Shown in pieces: positions 33,144-41,707 of a stretch of DNA of 47,347 nt. The stretch comes from Streptantibioticus rubrisoli. GTDB taxonomy: Bacteria; Actinomycetota; Actinomycetes; Streptomycetales; Streptomycetaceae. The notes under the pieces are model-generated. The model saw nothing but the letters and a program-made list of their open reading frames with translations. It made no database searches and had not been told where the DNA came from. Every line of letters starts with the position of its first letter. Position 1 is the first letter of the stretch. Position numbers and translations under genes: made by a program. The stretch spans positions 1 to 47,347 of the forward strand of contig NZ_JANFNH010000056.1 in assembly GCF_024436055.1 (NCBI RefSeq). Reading direction: 5' to 3'.

Positions 33144-33173
33144 TCCCGGGGGCCGCGACCGGCGCCCCCGGGA
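33144..33173 (+). terminator. Terminator of the FdhF/YdeP gene
   Basis: A perfect 10-bp stem (33144-33153 with 33164-33173) closes a 10-nt loop, 30 nt past the stop codon. Confidence 0.75.
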
Positions 33174-33248
33174 CCCACGGCGGTGCCGGTCCCGGAACAA
33201 CCCGGAACCCCCACCGCGACCGACCGAAGACGATCGGAGCCGACCGAC

Positions 33249-33737
33249 ATGGGCGAGCAGGCCGCCACCCAGGCCCCCACCAAGTTCCCGCCGGAGATCA
33301 TCGAACAGTACGCAGGACTCGGCATCGACCTGCCGTCCCTGTTCTCCGCCGGAACACTGGGCACCCGCATGGGCATCCAGGTCCTCGAAGCCTCCGCCGA
33401 GCGGGTCGTCGGCATCATGCCGGTCGAGGGCAACACCCAGCCCTACGGACTGCTGCACGGCGGCGCCTCAGCGGTACTCGCCGAGACCCTCGGCTCGGTC
33501 GGCGCCATGATGCACGCCGGACCCCACAAGATCGCCGTCGGCGTCGACCTCAACGCCACCCACCACCGCGGCATCCGCTCCGGCACCGTCACCGGCGTAG
33601 CCACCCCGGTCCACCGCGGCCGCTCCACCGCCACCTACGAGATCGTCATCACCGACGAACAACAGCGCCGCGTCTGCTCGGCCCGACTGACCTGCATGCT
33701 GCGCCCCTCGACACCCGGCGGCAACCAGACCGCCTGA
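33249..33737 (+). CDS. PaaI-type hotdog-fold thioesterase
   Basis: The 162-residue protein starts at ATG 33249, 9 nt after GGAG; the frame is open to 33183 but lacks a better start. The hotdog thioesterase core is clear: NTQPYGLLHGGASAVLAETLGS (the HGG catalytic segment), then VDLNATHHRGIRSG and VTGVATPVHRGRSTATYEI. Members hydrolyse acyl-CoA or aromatic acyl-CoA thioesters. The YGLLHGG segment places it with the EntH/PaaI group. The substrate is not determined by context. It converges on the phosphatase gene 7 nt away. Confidence 0.9.
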   Translation: MGEQAATQAPTKFPPEIIEQYAGLGIDLPSLFSAGTLGTRMGIQVLEASAERVVGIMPVEGNTQPYGLLHGGASAVLAETLGSVGAMMHAGPHKIAVGVDLNATHHRGIRSGTVTGVATPVHRGRSTATYEIVITDEQQRRVCSARLTCMLRPSTPGGNQTA

Positions 33738-33744
33738 CCACCGC

Positions 33745-34908
33745 CTACCGCCCACGCGGGGCGATCGCCAAGATCGCCACATCGTCATGGAGCACCCGGG
33801 CATGCCGCGGCAGATCGGTGTCAAGAAAGTCGATCACATCCATGGGCGTGGGCACCGGCCGCCCCGCGAAACGGCTGCGCAACCGGTCCAGCAGCGGATA
33901 GAAGCCCCCGTCGTGATCACGGGCCTCTATCAAGCCGTCCGTGCACAACAACAGCACATCCCCCGGAGCGAGCCGGTGCTCATAGGCGACCGGACGCTCC
34001 GGGGCCAGCACCCCCAACCCCAACGGCAGCGCGGGCGGCCCGGTCAACTCGTTCACCTCGCCACCCGAGATCACCACCGGCTCGATATGGCCGTGGTTGA
34101 CGATCGTCACGCGCTGCGCGAGCGGGTCATACTCGACCAAAGCGGCCGTGACGAACAACTCGTCGTCGAGGACCGCCTCCGCCTCCCGCGTGATCCGCCG
34201 CTCCATACTGACCGCGACCTGCCGCAGATCGCCCGGATCATAGGCAGCCTGCCGAAAACTGCCCAGCACATCGGCGACCGTACGCACCGCCTGCAAGCCC
34301 TTGCCGCGCACATCACCGATGATGGCCCGCTCACCCGCCGGGGTGGCGCAGATGTCGAACAGATCCCCGCCCACCATCGTCCCAGCCTCCGCAGGGTGGT
34401 ACAAACTCGCCGCCAGCACATGCCCCACCTGGTGCGGAACCGGCCGCAGCAGCGTGTGCATCAGCGCCTCGGCCACCGAGTTGGCATGCAGCAGATGCGC
34501 CTCCTGCCGCTTACGGTGAGCGGACAGCGCGGTACCGATCAAACCGACGATGGCGGTGGAGACGTACGCGCCGACGTAGTGCTTCTCCCACAGGTCGTTC
34601 GCCATACGCCCCGCACAGCACGGAGTCCCGGCCAAGACCGCCTCGAACACCACCGCGAACAGCGTCACCGCGGCGACCCCCACCGGACCCTGGGTGTACG
34701 CGGCGATCACCGGCAGCGCGATCAACAGGAAACTCACCGGCCACTGCACCGGAGTCACCGGCTCCAGGACCAGCACCAGCACCACATACGCCACCGGCAG
34801 CCAGCGCATCCAGGCCGGTGCGGCAGGCATGTGCAAACCTGCATCACTCAACCTCGCCGCACGGCGGCGCTCGGCCTTGCCGGCCTCGCCGCGGTGTTGC
34901 TGGTTCAC
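33745..34908 (-). CDS. Membrane PP2C (SpoIIE/RsbU-type) serine phosphatase
   Basis: The 387-residue protein starts at a GTG preceded by GGAG. After a short cytoplasmic N-terminus, three to four membrane helices (MRWLPVAYVVLVLVLEPV through VSTAIVGLIGTALSA) are followed by a linker helix and a SpoIIE phosphatase domain. The metal-binding residues lie in GTMVGGDLFDI, AIIGDVRGKG, LLLCTDGLIEARD and HDDVAILAI. Such proteins dephosphorylate anti-anti-sigma factors in partner-switching cascades. No anti-sigma partner is adjacent, and there is no GAF or PAS sensor, so the signal would be sensed by the membrane part. Confidence 0.92.
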   Translation of the reverse strand: MNQQHRGEAGKAERRRAARLSDAGLHMPAAPAWMRWLPVAYVVLVLVLEPVTPVQWPVSFLLIALPVIAAYTQGPVGVAAVTLFAVVFEAVLAGTPCCAGRMANDLWEKHYVGAYVSTAIVGLIGTALSAHRKRQEAHLLHANSVAEALMHTLLRPVPHQVGHVLAASLYHPAEAGTMVGGDLFDICATPAGERAIIGDVRGKGLQAVRTVADVLGSFRQAAYDPGDLRQVAVSMERRITREAEAVLDDELFVTAALVEYDPLAQRVTIVNHGHIEPVVISGGEVNELTGPPALPLGLGVLAPERPVAYEHRLAPGDVLLLCTDGLIEARDHDGGFYPLLDRLRSRFAGRPVPTPMDVIDFLDTDLPRHARVLHDDVAILAIAPRGR

Positions 34909-35111
34909 CTGTCACTCCAGCGGTGTGCAGCGGGTGTGCGGTGCCCAGGAGAGGAGGTGATGCGCGGCGTGGACGCCGATAACGCCGATAACGCCGACGG
35001 AACTCCTGGGCGGCGGCTACTGCCTCAGCGCCGGACGGACCAGCGCCGTCACCATCATCTTCCCCAGCACCCCGCCGCGCACGGCCAGCGCCCGCCGCCG
35101 GGCGACGCGGC

Positions 35112-35789
35112 TCAGCCCGACGTACCCTTCTCGGCGTTACCGCCGGTGACCTCCTCGATCACGGCCTGCGCCACCTGCTGCATCGACATCCGGCGATCCA
35201 TCGACGTCTTCTGGATCCACCGGAAGGCGGCAGGCTCGCTCAGCCCGTACGCCGTCTGCAACGCGCTCTTCGCCCGGTCCACCAGCTTGCGGGTCTCCAG
35301 CCGCTGGGCCAGGTCCGCGACCTCCGCCTCCAGCGCGCGCAGCTCGGTGAAGCGGGAGACGGCCATCTCGATGGCCGGCACCAGGTCGCTCTTGCTGAAC
35401 GGCTTGACCAGGTACGCCATCGCACCCGCCTCCCGCGCCCGGTCGACCAGTTCGCGCTGCGAGAAGGCGGTGAGCATCAGCACCGGGGCGATGCGCTGCT
35501 TGGCGATCCGCTCGGCGGCCGAGATGCCGTCCAGGACGGGCATCTTCACATCCAGGATCACCAGGTCGGGCCGGTGCTCCTCGGCCAGTTCCACGGCCCG
35601 CTGGCCGTCTCCGGCCTCGCCGACGACGGAGTACCCCTCTTCTTCGAGCATCTCCTTGAGGTCGAGGCGGATCAGCGCCTCGTCCTCGGCGATGACGACC
35701 CGCGTGGTGTGCGGCGGAACGTGCGACGGTTCGCCTTCGGCAACGGCGGCCGGGGGCGTGGTCCCATCGGGGGCGTCAGCGGCGGTCAC
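35112..35789 (-). CDS. ANTAR-domain response regulator (PdtaR-like)
   Basis: From the GTG at 35789 the protein has 225 residues. A receiver domain (VVIAEDEALIRLDLKEML; phospho-acceptor Asp in VILDVKMPVLDG near residue 79; LTAFS and YLVKPFSKSD) is followed by a coiled linker and a C-terminal ANTAR RNA-binding domain (RKLVDRAKSALQTAYGLSEPAAFRWIQ). ANTAR regulators bind paired hairpins in nascent RNA and prevent termination. No kinase gene is adjacent. An ATG at 35825 lies 5 nt after a TAGGCT box and could be a leaderless start giving 237 residues; homologues as I remember them favour the GTG. Confidence 0.94.
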   Translation of the reverse strand: MTAADAPDGTTPPAAVAEGEPSHVPPHTTRVVIAEDEALIRLDLKEMLEEEGYSVVGEAGDGQRAVELAEEHRPDLVILDVKMPVLDGISAAERIAKQRIAPVLMLTAFSQRELVDRAREAGAMAYLVKPFSKSDLVPAIEMAVSRFTELRALEAEVADLAQRLETRKLVDRAKSALQTAYGLSEPAAFRWIQKTSMDRRMSMQQVAQAVIEEVTGGNAEKGTSG

Positions 35790-35830
35790 TGGGCTTCGGC
35801 TCCTCATTTCGGTGCGGGGATGCATGCACG

Positions 35831-35855
35831 AGCCTACCTACGTCCTGTAGGTTTG
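35831..35855 (-). promoter_or_regulatory. Candidate promoter of the response regulator with inverted repeat
   Basis: On the minus strand a TAGGCT -10 box (35836-35831) lies directly after an inverted repeat CCTAC-AGGAC-GTAGG that occupies the spacer. A very similar layout is found upstream of pyk. Confidence 0.45.
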
Positions 35856-35893
35856 AGTCATGGCGGGTATCCGCTATCCTTCATTTCGAAGGG

Positions 35894-35968
35894 GCCCCGG
35901 TAGCCCAACTGGCAGCAGGCAATGGATTCAAAACCCATACAGTGTCGGTTCGAATCCGACCCGGGGCA
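35894..35968 (+). tRNA. tRNA with CAA anticodon (Leu-type anticodon, class I shape)
   Basis: A 7-bp acceptor (GCCCCGG 35894-35900 with CCGGGGC 35961-35967), a short D-arm of 3 bp with an enlarged loop, an anticodon arm and a perfect T-arm GTCGG/TTCGAAT/CCGAC form a cloverleaf. The anticodon at 35929-35931 is CAA, which would read UUG (Leu). But the variable loop is only 5 nt (35939-35943), whereas bacterial leucine tRNAs carry a long variable arm. The anticodon stem has an A-C mismatch next to the loop. CCA is not encoded. The structure may be a nonstandard or decaying tRNA. Confidence 0.8.
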
Positions 35969-36043
35969 CTCTCCTTTCTTTCCAAGGTCATCGAACCATT
36001 TGCGATCTTCACTGGTTAGAGTGAACAGCCCTTCGATTCGGCC

Positions 36044-36672
36044 ATGGGTGGTTCACTCTCCGCCAGGATCGATCGGGTGTACGACCTTCCGACGCGCAAG
36101 CGCACCCTGGCCCTGGTCCACCAAGGCCGCAGTCTCAACTCGATCAGCAGGCAGACGGGTGTCTCCCGCTCCGCCATACGCGCCTGGTGAGCTCGCCTGG
36201 AGCCGCTGCGTCCAAGTGCCTGCTGCCGGTGCGGAGATCGACCCGCGCTCCCCCAACCCACCGACGCATACGCCTACTTGCTCGGCTTGTACCTCGGCGA
36301 CGGCTGCGTCAGCCCGCACCCGCGCGGTGGCTGCTATCTCCGCATCGCCTGCGCCAACGGCTGGCCCGGTCTCATCGCCCTGGCAAAGGGAAGTGGTCAA
36401 CGCTTACCCCCTGGGAGTTCGTCCGCGGGCTGGTCCACTCCGACGGCTCCCGCACCATCAACGGGACCGAGCGCACTATCGCGGGGCGGCGCAGACGCTA
36501 CGAGTACCCCCGCTACTTCTTCACCAACAAGTCGGAGGACATCCGACGCCTCTACACCGACACCCTCGACCGCCTCGGCGTCGAGTGGAAACAGGCGAAC
36601 GCCTGGAACATCTCCGTTGCCCGCAGGGCATCCGTGGCCATGATGGATCAACACATAGGTCCCAAGTACTAA
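36044..36672 (+). pseudogene. Broken HTH / LAGLIDADG homing-endonuclease-like gene
   Basis: ATG 36044 opens a helix-turn-helix region (TLALVHQGRSLNSISRQTGVSR) that meets an in-frame TGA at 36188. The same frame then reads a zinc-pair-like CCRCGD and the LAGLIDADG-like YLLGLYLGDGC. Near 36380 coding jumps to another frame, reading PWQREVVNAYP, and after a C5 run near 36406 to a third, with EFVRGLVHSDGSR, YEYPRYFFTNKS and a C-terminal VGPKY-like end. A central stretch present in intact relatives, as I recall them, is missing. At least three lesions therefore make it nonfunctional. It lies about 75 nt downstream of the tRNA. Confidence 0.8.
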
Positions 36673-36683
36673 GGCGGGAGCGG

Positions 36684-37859
36684 ATGGTGCGGATCGACGT
36701 CGAGCGGGTGCGTGAGGATACGGCGGGCTGCGAAAGGGTTGCCCATCTCAACAACGCCGGGGCCGCCCTGCCGCCCCGGCCGGTGGTCGACGCCGTTGTC
36801 GAGCATCTGCGGCTGGAGGAGGAGATCGGCGGCTACGAGGCCGCGGCCGCGCGGGCCGAGCGCATCGAGCACACCTATGACGCGCTCGCCCGTCTGGTCG
36901 GAGCCGCCCGTGAGGACATCGCGGTGATGGAGAACGCCACCCGCGCCTGGGACCTGGCCTTCTACTCGCTGCCCTGGTCGGCGGGCGACCGTATCCTGAC
37001 CGCCCGGGCCGAGTACGCCAGCAACGCCATAGCCTTCCTGCAGACCGCCCGCCGGCACGGCGTGCAGGTCGACGTGGTGCCCGACGACGAACACGGTCAG
37101 CTCGATGTGGACGCGCTGCGGCGGATGGTCGACGACCGGGTCAAGCTGATCGCCGTCACTCATGTGCCGACCCAGGGCGGGCTGGTCAACCCGGCTGCGG
37201 AGATCGGAAAGGTGGCCCGGGAGGCGGGAGTTGTGTATCTGCTGGACGCGTGCCAGTCGGTGGGCCAGATGCCTGTGGACGTGCGGGAGATCGGCTGTGA
37301 TCTACTCACCGCGCCCGGCCGCAAGTTCCTGCGCGGCCCGCGCGGCACCGGGTTCCTGTACTGCTCACCGCGGGTCCGCGCCCAGTTGGAGCCGCCGTTC
37401 CTGGACCTGCACGCCGCCGAGTGGACCTCCGGCGACAGCTACCGGGTGCGGGAGGACGCCCGCCGGTTCGAGAGCTGGGAGACGTTCTTCGCTGGGAAGA
37501 TCGGTCTGGGCGTGGCCGTCGACTACGCGCTCGACCTGGGTCTGGACGCCATTGAGGACCGCGTCACCCTGCTCGCCGACGCGCTGCGCCACCGGCTGAG
37601 TGCTCTGCCGGGAGTGCGCCTGCACGACCGGGGCGTGCGGCAGTGCGGCATCGTGGCCTTCACCGTCGACGGGCATGACAGCCATCGCGTGGCCGAGGAG
37701 CTGCGCGGGCAGCGGATCAACGTCTCGGTCTCGGTGGCCGGTTCGGCGCGCTGGGACTTCGATGCGCGTGGTCTGGAGTCCGTGGTGCGTGCCTCCGTGC
37801 ACTACTACAACACCGATGGCGAGATCGACCGGCTGTGTGCCGCGCTGCTCCGCCCCTGA
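36684..37859 (+). CDS. Class V PLP-dependent aminotransferase
   Basis: The 391-residue protein resembles the cysteine desulfurase/isopenicillin epimerase branch of class V aminotransferases: LNNAGAALPPRPV near the N-terminus, a cofactor-contacting ATRAWDLAFYSL, THVPTQGGLVNP, YLLDACQSVGQMPVDV with the PLP-binding Asp, and the cofactor lysine in TAPGRKFLRGPRGTGFL. The SufS/IscS catalytic cysteine loop is not evident, so desulfurase activity is doubtful. ATG 36684 and GTG 36687 are both near GGGAG. It converges on pyk. Confidence 0.88.
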   Translation: MVRIDVERVREDTAGCERVAHLNNAGAALPPRPVVDAVVEHLRLEEEIGGYEAAAARAERIEHTYDALARLVGAAREDIAVMENATRAWDLAFYSLPWSAGDRILTARAEYASNAIAFLQTARRHGVQVDVVPDDEHGQLDVDALRRMVDDRVKLIAVTHVPTQGGLVNPAAEIGKVAREAGVVYLLDACQSVGQMPVDVREIGCDLLTAPGRKFLRGPRGTGFLYCSPRVRAQLEPPFLDLHAAEWTSGDSYRVREDARRFESWETFFAGKIGLGVAVDYALDLGLDAIEDRVTLLADALRHRLSALPGVRLHDRGVRQCGIVAFTVDGHDSHRVAEELRGQRINVSVSVAGSARWDFDARGLESVVRASVHYYNTDGEIDRLCAALLRP

Positions 37860-37869
37860 GCTCAGGGGC
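37852..37869. terminator. Palindromic terminator between the aminotransferase and pyk
   Basis: An 18-bp perfect palindrome overlaps the aminotransferase stop codon and lies 13 nt beyond the pyk stop on the minus strand. The geometry allows only a very tight hairpin, but as a bidirectional stop it fits. Confidence 0.5.
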
Positions 37870-37881
37870 CCAACGGCTGTG

Positions 37882-39315
37882 CTACTTGGGCGAGTCGTCC
37901 TCGCCGATGTGGTGGACCCGGACCATGTTCGTCGTGCCGGGGACGCCGGGGGGTGATCCCGCGGTGATGACCACCACGTCGCCGCGGTTGCAGCGGCCGA
38001 GGCGGAGGAGGTGTTCGTCGACCTGCTCGACCATCTCGTCGGTCGTCTGGACCATTGGGCCGAGGAAGGTCTCCACGCCCCAGGTCAGGCTGAGTTGGGA
38101 GCGCGTCGCCGGTTCCGGGGTGAACGCCAGGACCGGGATCGGCGAGCGGTAGCGCGACAGCCGTCGTGCGGTGTCGCCGCTCTGGGTGAACGCCACGAGG
38201 AACCGTGCGCCGAGGAAGTCACCCATTTCGGCGGCCGCCCGGGCGACGGCGCCGCCCTGGGTGCGGGGCTTGCCGCGCTCGGAGAGCGGGGGTAGTCCGG
38301 CGGCGAGCATGTCCTCCTCGGCTGCGGCGACGATCCGGCTCATGGTCTTGACGGTCGCCACCGGGTACTTGCCGACGCTGGTCTCCCCGGAGAGCATCAC
38401 CGCGTCCGCTCCGTCCATCACGGCGTTGGCGACGTCGGATGCCTCGGCGCGGGTGGGCCGGGAGGCCTCGACCATGGAGTCCAGCATCTGGGTGGCGACG
38501 ATGGCTGGTTTGGCGTTCCGCTTGGCGAGTTTGACGGCGCGTTTCTGCACCATCGGCACGGTTTCCAGGGGCATTTCGACACCGAGGTCGCCGCGCGCGA
38601 CCATGATGCCGTCGAAGGCGTCGACGATTTCGTCGAGGTGCTCGACTGCCTGCGGTTTCTCGATCTTGGCGATGACGGGGATGCGCCGCTGTTCCTCCGC
38701 CATGACGCGCAGTACGTCCTGCGCGTCGTGCGCGTTGCGTACGAAGGACAGGGCGATGATGTCGGCGCCGATGCGCAGTGCCCAGCGCAGGTCTTCGAGG
38801 TCCTTGTCGGAGAGCGCGGGGACGCTGACGGCGACGCCCGGCAGGTTGAGGCCCTTGTGGTCGGAGACGAGTCCGCCCTCGATGACCATGGTGTGGACGC
38901 GTGGGCCTTCGACGTCGGTGACTTCGAGGGTGACGCGGCCGTCGTCGACGAGGATGCGTTCGCCGCGGCTGACGTCGGCGGCCAGGCCCTTGTAGGTGGT
39001 GCCGCAGATCTGTCGGTCGCCTTCGATGTCCTCGACGGTGATGGTGAATTCGTCGCCGCGTTCAAGGAGTACGGGGCCTTCGGCGAAGCGGCCGAGGCGG
39101 ATCTTCGGGCCTTGAAGGTCGACGAGCACGCCGACGCTGCGCCCGGTCTCGTCGGCGGCCTTGCGGACGCGGCGGTAGCGGTCCTCGTGTTCGGCGTGCG
39201 AGCCGTGGCTGAGGTTGAACCGGGCGACGTCCATTCCTGCTTCGACCAGGGCCTTGATCTGGTCGTATGAGTCTGTGGCGGGGCCCAGAGTGCAGACGAT
39301 CTTTGCTCGGCGCAT
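37882..39315 (-). CDS. pyk: Pyruvate kinase
   Basis: The 477-residue enzyme converts phosphoenolpyruvate and ADP to pyruvate and ATP at the end of glycolysis. Catalytic motifs are complete: TLGPATDSYDQ, ARFNLSHGSH, VDLQGPKIRLG, the signature IAKIEKPQAVEHLDEIVD with its lysine and glutamate, MVARGDLGVEMP and the ATQMLDSMV / MLSGETSVGKYPV segments. The C-terminal allosteric domain is of normal length. The ATG at 39315 follows a TAGGCT -10 box by 7 nt, so the mRNA is probably leaderless. Confidence 0.97.
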   Translation of the reverse strand: MRRAKIVCTLGPATDSYDQIKALVEAGMDVARFNLSHGSHAEHEDRYRRVRKAADETGRSVGVLVDLQGPKIRLGRFAEGPVLLERGDEFTITVEDIEGDRQICGTTYKGLAADVSRGERILVDDGRVTLEVTDVEGPRVHTMVIEGGLVSDHKGLNLPGVAVSVPALSDKDLEDLRWALRIGADIIALSFVRNAHDAQDVLRVMAEEQRRIPVIAKIEKPQAVEHLDEIVDAFDGIMVARGDLGVEMPLETVPMVQKRAVKLAKRNAKPAIVATQMLDSMVEASRPTRAEASDVANAVMDGADAVMLSGETSVGKYPVATVKTMSRIVAAAEEDMLAAGLPPLSERGKPRTQGGAVARAAAEMGDFLGARFLVAFTQSGDTARRLSRYRSPIPVLAFTPEPATRSQLSLTWGVETFLGPMVQTTDEMVEQVDEHLLRLGRCNRGDVVVITAGSPPGVPGTTNMVRVHHIGEDDSPK

Positions 39316-39322
39316 GCTTCCG

Positions 39323-39347
39323 AGCCTACGACCTACCTGCCGGTAGG
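39323..39347 (-). promoter_or_regulatory. pyk promoter with inverted repeat in the spacer
   Basis: On the minus strand a TAGGCT -10 (39328-39323) follows by 3 nt an inverted repeat CCTACC-GGCA-GGTAGG (39347-39332) that covers the place where a spacer and -35 would be. No -35 is visible, suggesting activator control. The layout resembles that of the ANTAR regulator gene. Confidence 0.5.
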
Positions 39348-39444
39348 GCGCCGTCTGGCGGAGAAGGGGGAACGTCCGCTTCGTTAAGGGTTGTTGACGT
39401 GAATCGCAACGGTGTACGCCACCCCCAAGGGCATTCAGTGTGAC

Positions 39445-40146
39445 TCACGGTGTCCGTAGGTCTGGTGGGGTCATGGTGAAATGCGCGGTGACCTGGGCGT
39501 GCACGGTCTGGCGTTGGGGTTCGAGGGTGATCGCCGGGGTTTGGGCTCCGGCCGTGCCGCCGGGGGCGGCGGGGGCGAACGACCGGTTGTGGTGGGCGGC
39601 GCTCGATTCCACCCCGGTGTCGGCGAGTTCGAGGAGTGCGGTGACCTCGCCGCCGAGCGCTTCGGCGTACTCCCGGGCGCGCCGTACGGCGTCGTGTACC
39701 GCCTGGGTTCTGGCGGTGCGGTAGGCGGGTGAGTCGGGCCGCAGCGACCACCACGGGCCGTCGATGCGGGTGAGGTCGAGTTCGGTGAGGCGGGTGATGA
39801 GTTCGCCGAGTGCGGTGAAGTCGTTGAGGGTGACGTCGAGCTGGACGCGGCCGTGGTAGGAGCGGATGCGTTCGCCGCGTCCCTTGGCGAGTTCGGGGGT
39901 GATGACCAGGGCGCTGGTCTGGGTCTTCTCGATGGCTTCCGGGTGGGTTCTGATGAGGTCCAGGACGGTGTTGTTGCGCCGGGTGAGGTCGTCGAGCGCG
40001 GCGCGGCGGTCGGTGCCGCGGGCGTTGACGGTGATGGTGATGCGGGCGAGTTCGGGTTCGGCTTCGGTGTGGGCCTCACCGCGGACGCCGAGGCGTGGGG
40101 CGTTCTGGTGGGGTTGGTCCTGGGGTGCCGGTGGTGTTGTGGTCAT
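39445..40146 (-). CDS. SIMPL-domain protein
   Basis: The 233-residue protein has the SIMPL (DUF541) fold: GEAHTEAEPELARITITVNARG at the first strand and AVHDAVRRAREYAEALGGEVTALLELADTG in the helical region typical of the family. Most Gram-negative members are periplasmic; this one has no signal peptide and is predicted cytoplasmic. A short Pro/Gln-rich leader precedes the domain. Its function is unknown. It follows the hydroxylase gene by 81 nt on the same strand and may belong to that operon. Confidence 0.85.
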   Translation of the reverse strand: MTTTPPAPQDQPHQNAPRLGVRGEAHTEAEPELARITITVNARGTDRRAALDDLTRRNNTVLDLIRTHPEAIEKTQTSALVITPELAKGRGERIRSYHGRVQLDVTLNDFTALGELITRLTELDLTRIDGPWWSLRPDSPAYRTARTQAVHDAVRRAREYAEALGGEVTALLELADTGVESSAAHHNRSFAPAAPGGTAGAQTPAITLEPQRQTVHAQVTAHFTMTPPDLRTP

Positions 40147-40227
40147 GTCTCCACTGTGGCAGGTGGGTTGGCGCCCGAGGGCCGTGTGTCGGTGGTGTGC
40201 GGGGTGTCGCCTGGGGTGGCTGGTGGC

Positions 40228-41688
40228 TCAGCCGCGTGGGAGTGCGGCGGTTCTGATGGTGGGGGTGCCGGTGCCGGGGCGGTGTACGGCGGGGCGGGTG
40301 GGGCGGTGGGCGGGGTGGGGGTCCAGGCCGAAGGTGGTGAAGGCGGTGCGTTGCGGTAGGTCGTAGGCGGTGTCGCCGGTGAGGGAGTTGAGGATGACGG
40401 CGGAGCGCCAGGCGCCGAGTCCGAGGTCGGGGGTGCCCACGCCGTGGGTGTGGATTTCGGCGTTCTGTACGTGGATGGCGCCGTGGATGGAGGGGTCGAG
40501 GACGAGCCGGTGTCGTTCGTCGACGCGTGGGCGGCCGGCGGAGTCGCGGCGCAGGTACGGGTCGATGGGGGCGAGCAGGGGGTCCAGGGGCCGTTGCCGG
40601 TAGCCGGTGGCGAGGACGACGGCGTCGGTGGTGATGCGGCTCTGGGTGCCCTGCTGGATGTGTTCGAGGTGGAGTTCGACGCGGTCGGCGCCCATGCGGC
40701 CCGCGGTGCGCACGGAGACGCCGGGGGTGAGGGTGACGTCGGGCCAGGCTGGTTGTCCGGACTCGGTTGTCAGTGTGCGCTGGTACAACTCTTCATGGAT
40801 GGCGCTGATGGTTTCGTGGTCGATGGCTTTGTGGAGTTGCCATTGGGTTGGGAGGAGTTGGTCGCGTACGGGTTCGGGGAGGGAGTGGAAGTAGCGGGTG
40901 TAGTCGGGGGTGAAGTGTTCCAGGCCGAGTTTGCTGTATTCCATGGGGGCGAAGGCCGCGGTGCGGGCGATCCAGGTGAGTCGTTCGCGGCCGTGGGGGC
41001 GGTGGCGCAGTAGGTCGAGGAAGATCTCGGCGCCGGATTGTCCGGATCCGACGACGGTGACGTGGCCTGCGGCGAGCAGTTGTTCGCGGTGGGTGAGGTA
41101 GTCGGCGCAGTGGTAGACGGGGACGTTGGGTGATTCGGCGAGTGGGCGCAGCCGTTCGGGTACGTGGGGGGTGGTGCCGATGCCGATGGCGAGGTTGCGG
41201 CTGTGGGCGCGGCCGACGGCGGTGGCTTCGCCGTCGGGGTCGAGGCGGGTGAAGTCGACCTGGAACAGTTCGCGTTCGGGGTTCCAGCGCACGGCGTCGA
41301 TCTGGTGGCTGAAGTGGCAGGTGGGCAGTGCGTCGGCGACCCAGCGGCAGTAGGCGTCGTACTCGGTGCGGGGGATGTGGAAGCGCTCGGCGAAGTAGAA
41401 GGGGAACAGGCGGCCGCGGGCTTTGAGGTAGCGCAGGAACGACCAGGGGCTGGCGGGTTCGATGAGGCTCACCAGGTCGGCGAGGAAGGGGACTTGGAGG
41501 GTGGTGCCCTGGATGAGTTGGCCGGGGTGCCAGCTGAACGTGGGGCGCTGGTCGTAGAAGGCGGTGCGCAGGTCGGGCACGCCGTCGGCGAGGGCGGCGA
41601 GGGAGAGGTTGAACGGGCCGATTCCGATGCCGAGCAGGTCCAGGGGTTCGTCGGTGGAAGGGGTGTCGGCGGGCTCGACGGGGTTCAT
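40228..41688 (-). CDS. L-lysine/L-ornithine or diamine N-monooxygenase (siderophore)
   Basis: The 486-residue flavoprotein belongs to the SidA/IucD/PvdA/DesB family, which N-hydroxylates amino groups for hydroxamate siderophores using FAD, NADPH and oxygen. Visible are the FAD motif LLGIGIGPFNLSLAAL, SWHPGQLIQGTTLQVPFLADLV, the NADPH-binding VTVVGSGQSGAEIFLDLL, and DAVVLATGYRQRPLDPLL. Its gene begins 19 nt after the decarboxylase, with GGAAGGA 8 nt before the ATG. Together they resemble DesA-DesB of desferrioxamine synthesis, so the probable substrate is cadaverine or putrescine. Confidence 0.9.
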   Translation of the reverse strand: MNPVEPADTPSTDEPLDLLGIGIGPFNLSLAALADGVPDLRTAFYDQRPTFSWHPGQLIQGTTLQVPFLADLVSLIEPASPWSFLRYLKARGRLFPFYFAERFHIPRTEYDAYCRWVADALPTCHFSHQIDAVRWNPERELFQVDFTRLDPDGEATAVGRAHSRNLAIGIGTTPHVPERLRPLAESPNVPVYHCADYLTHREQLLAAGHVTVVGSGQSGAEIFLDLLRHRPHGRERLTWIARTAAFAPMEYSKLGLEHFTPDYTRYFHSLPEPVRDQLLPTQWQLHKAIDHETISAIHEELYQRTLTTESGQPAWPDVTLTPGVSVRTAGRMGADRVELHLEHIQQGTQSRITTDAVVLATGYRQRPLDPLLAPIDPYLRRDSAGRPRVDERHRLVLDPSIHGAIHVQNAEIHTHGVGTPDLGLGAWRSAVILNSLTGDTAYDLPQRTAFTTFGLDPHPAHRPTRPAVHRPGTGTPTIRTAALPRG

Positions 41689-41707
41689 GGCGGTGTCCTT
41701 CCGTGGG

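Noticed and set aside
34960-35111. A small plus-strand gene after a good GGAGG site at 34952
   Set aside because: The frame is antisense to the response regulator's end, contains no recognisable domain and lacks codon support.
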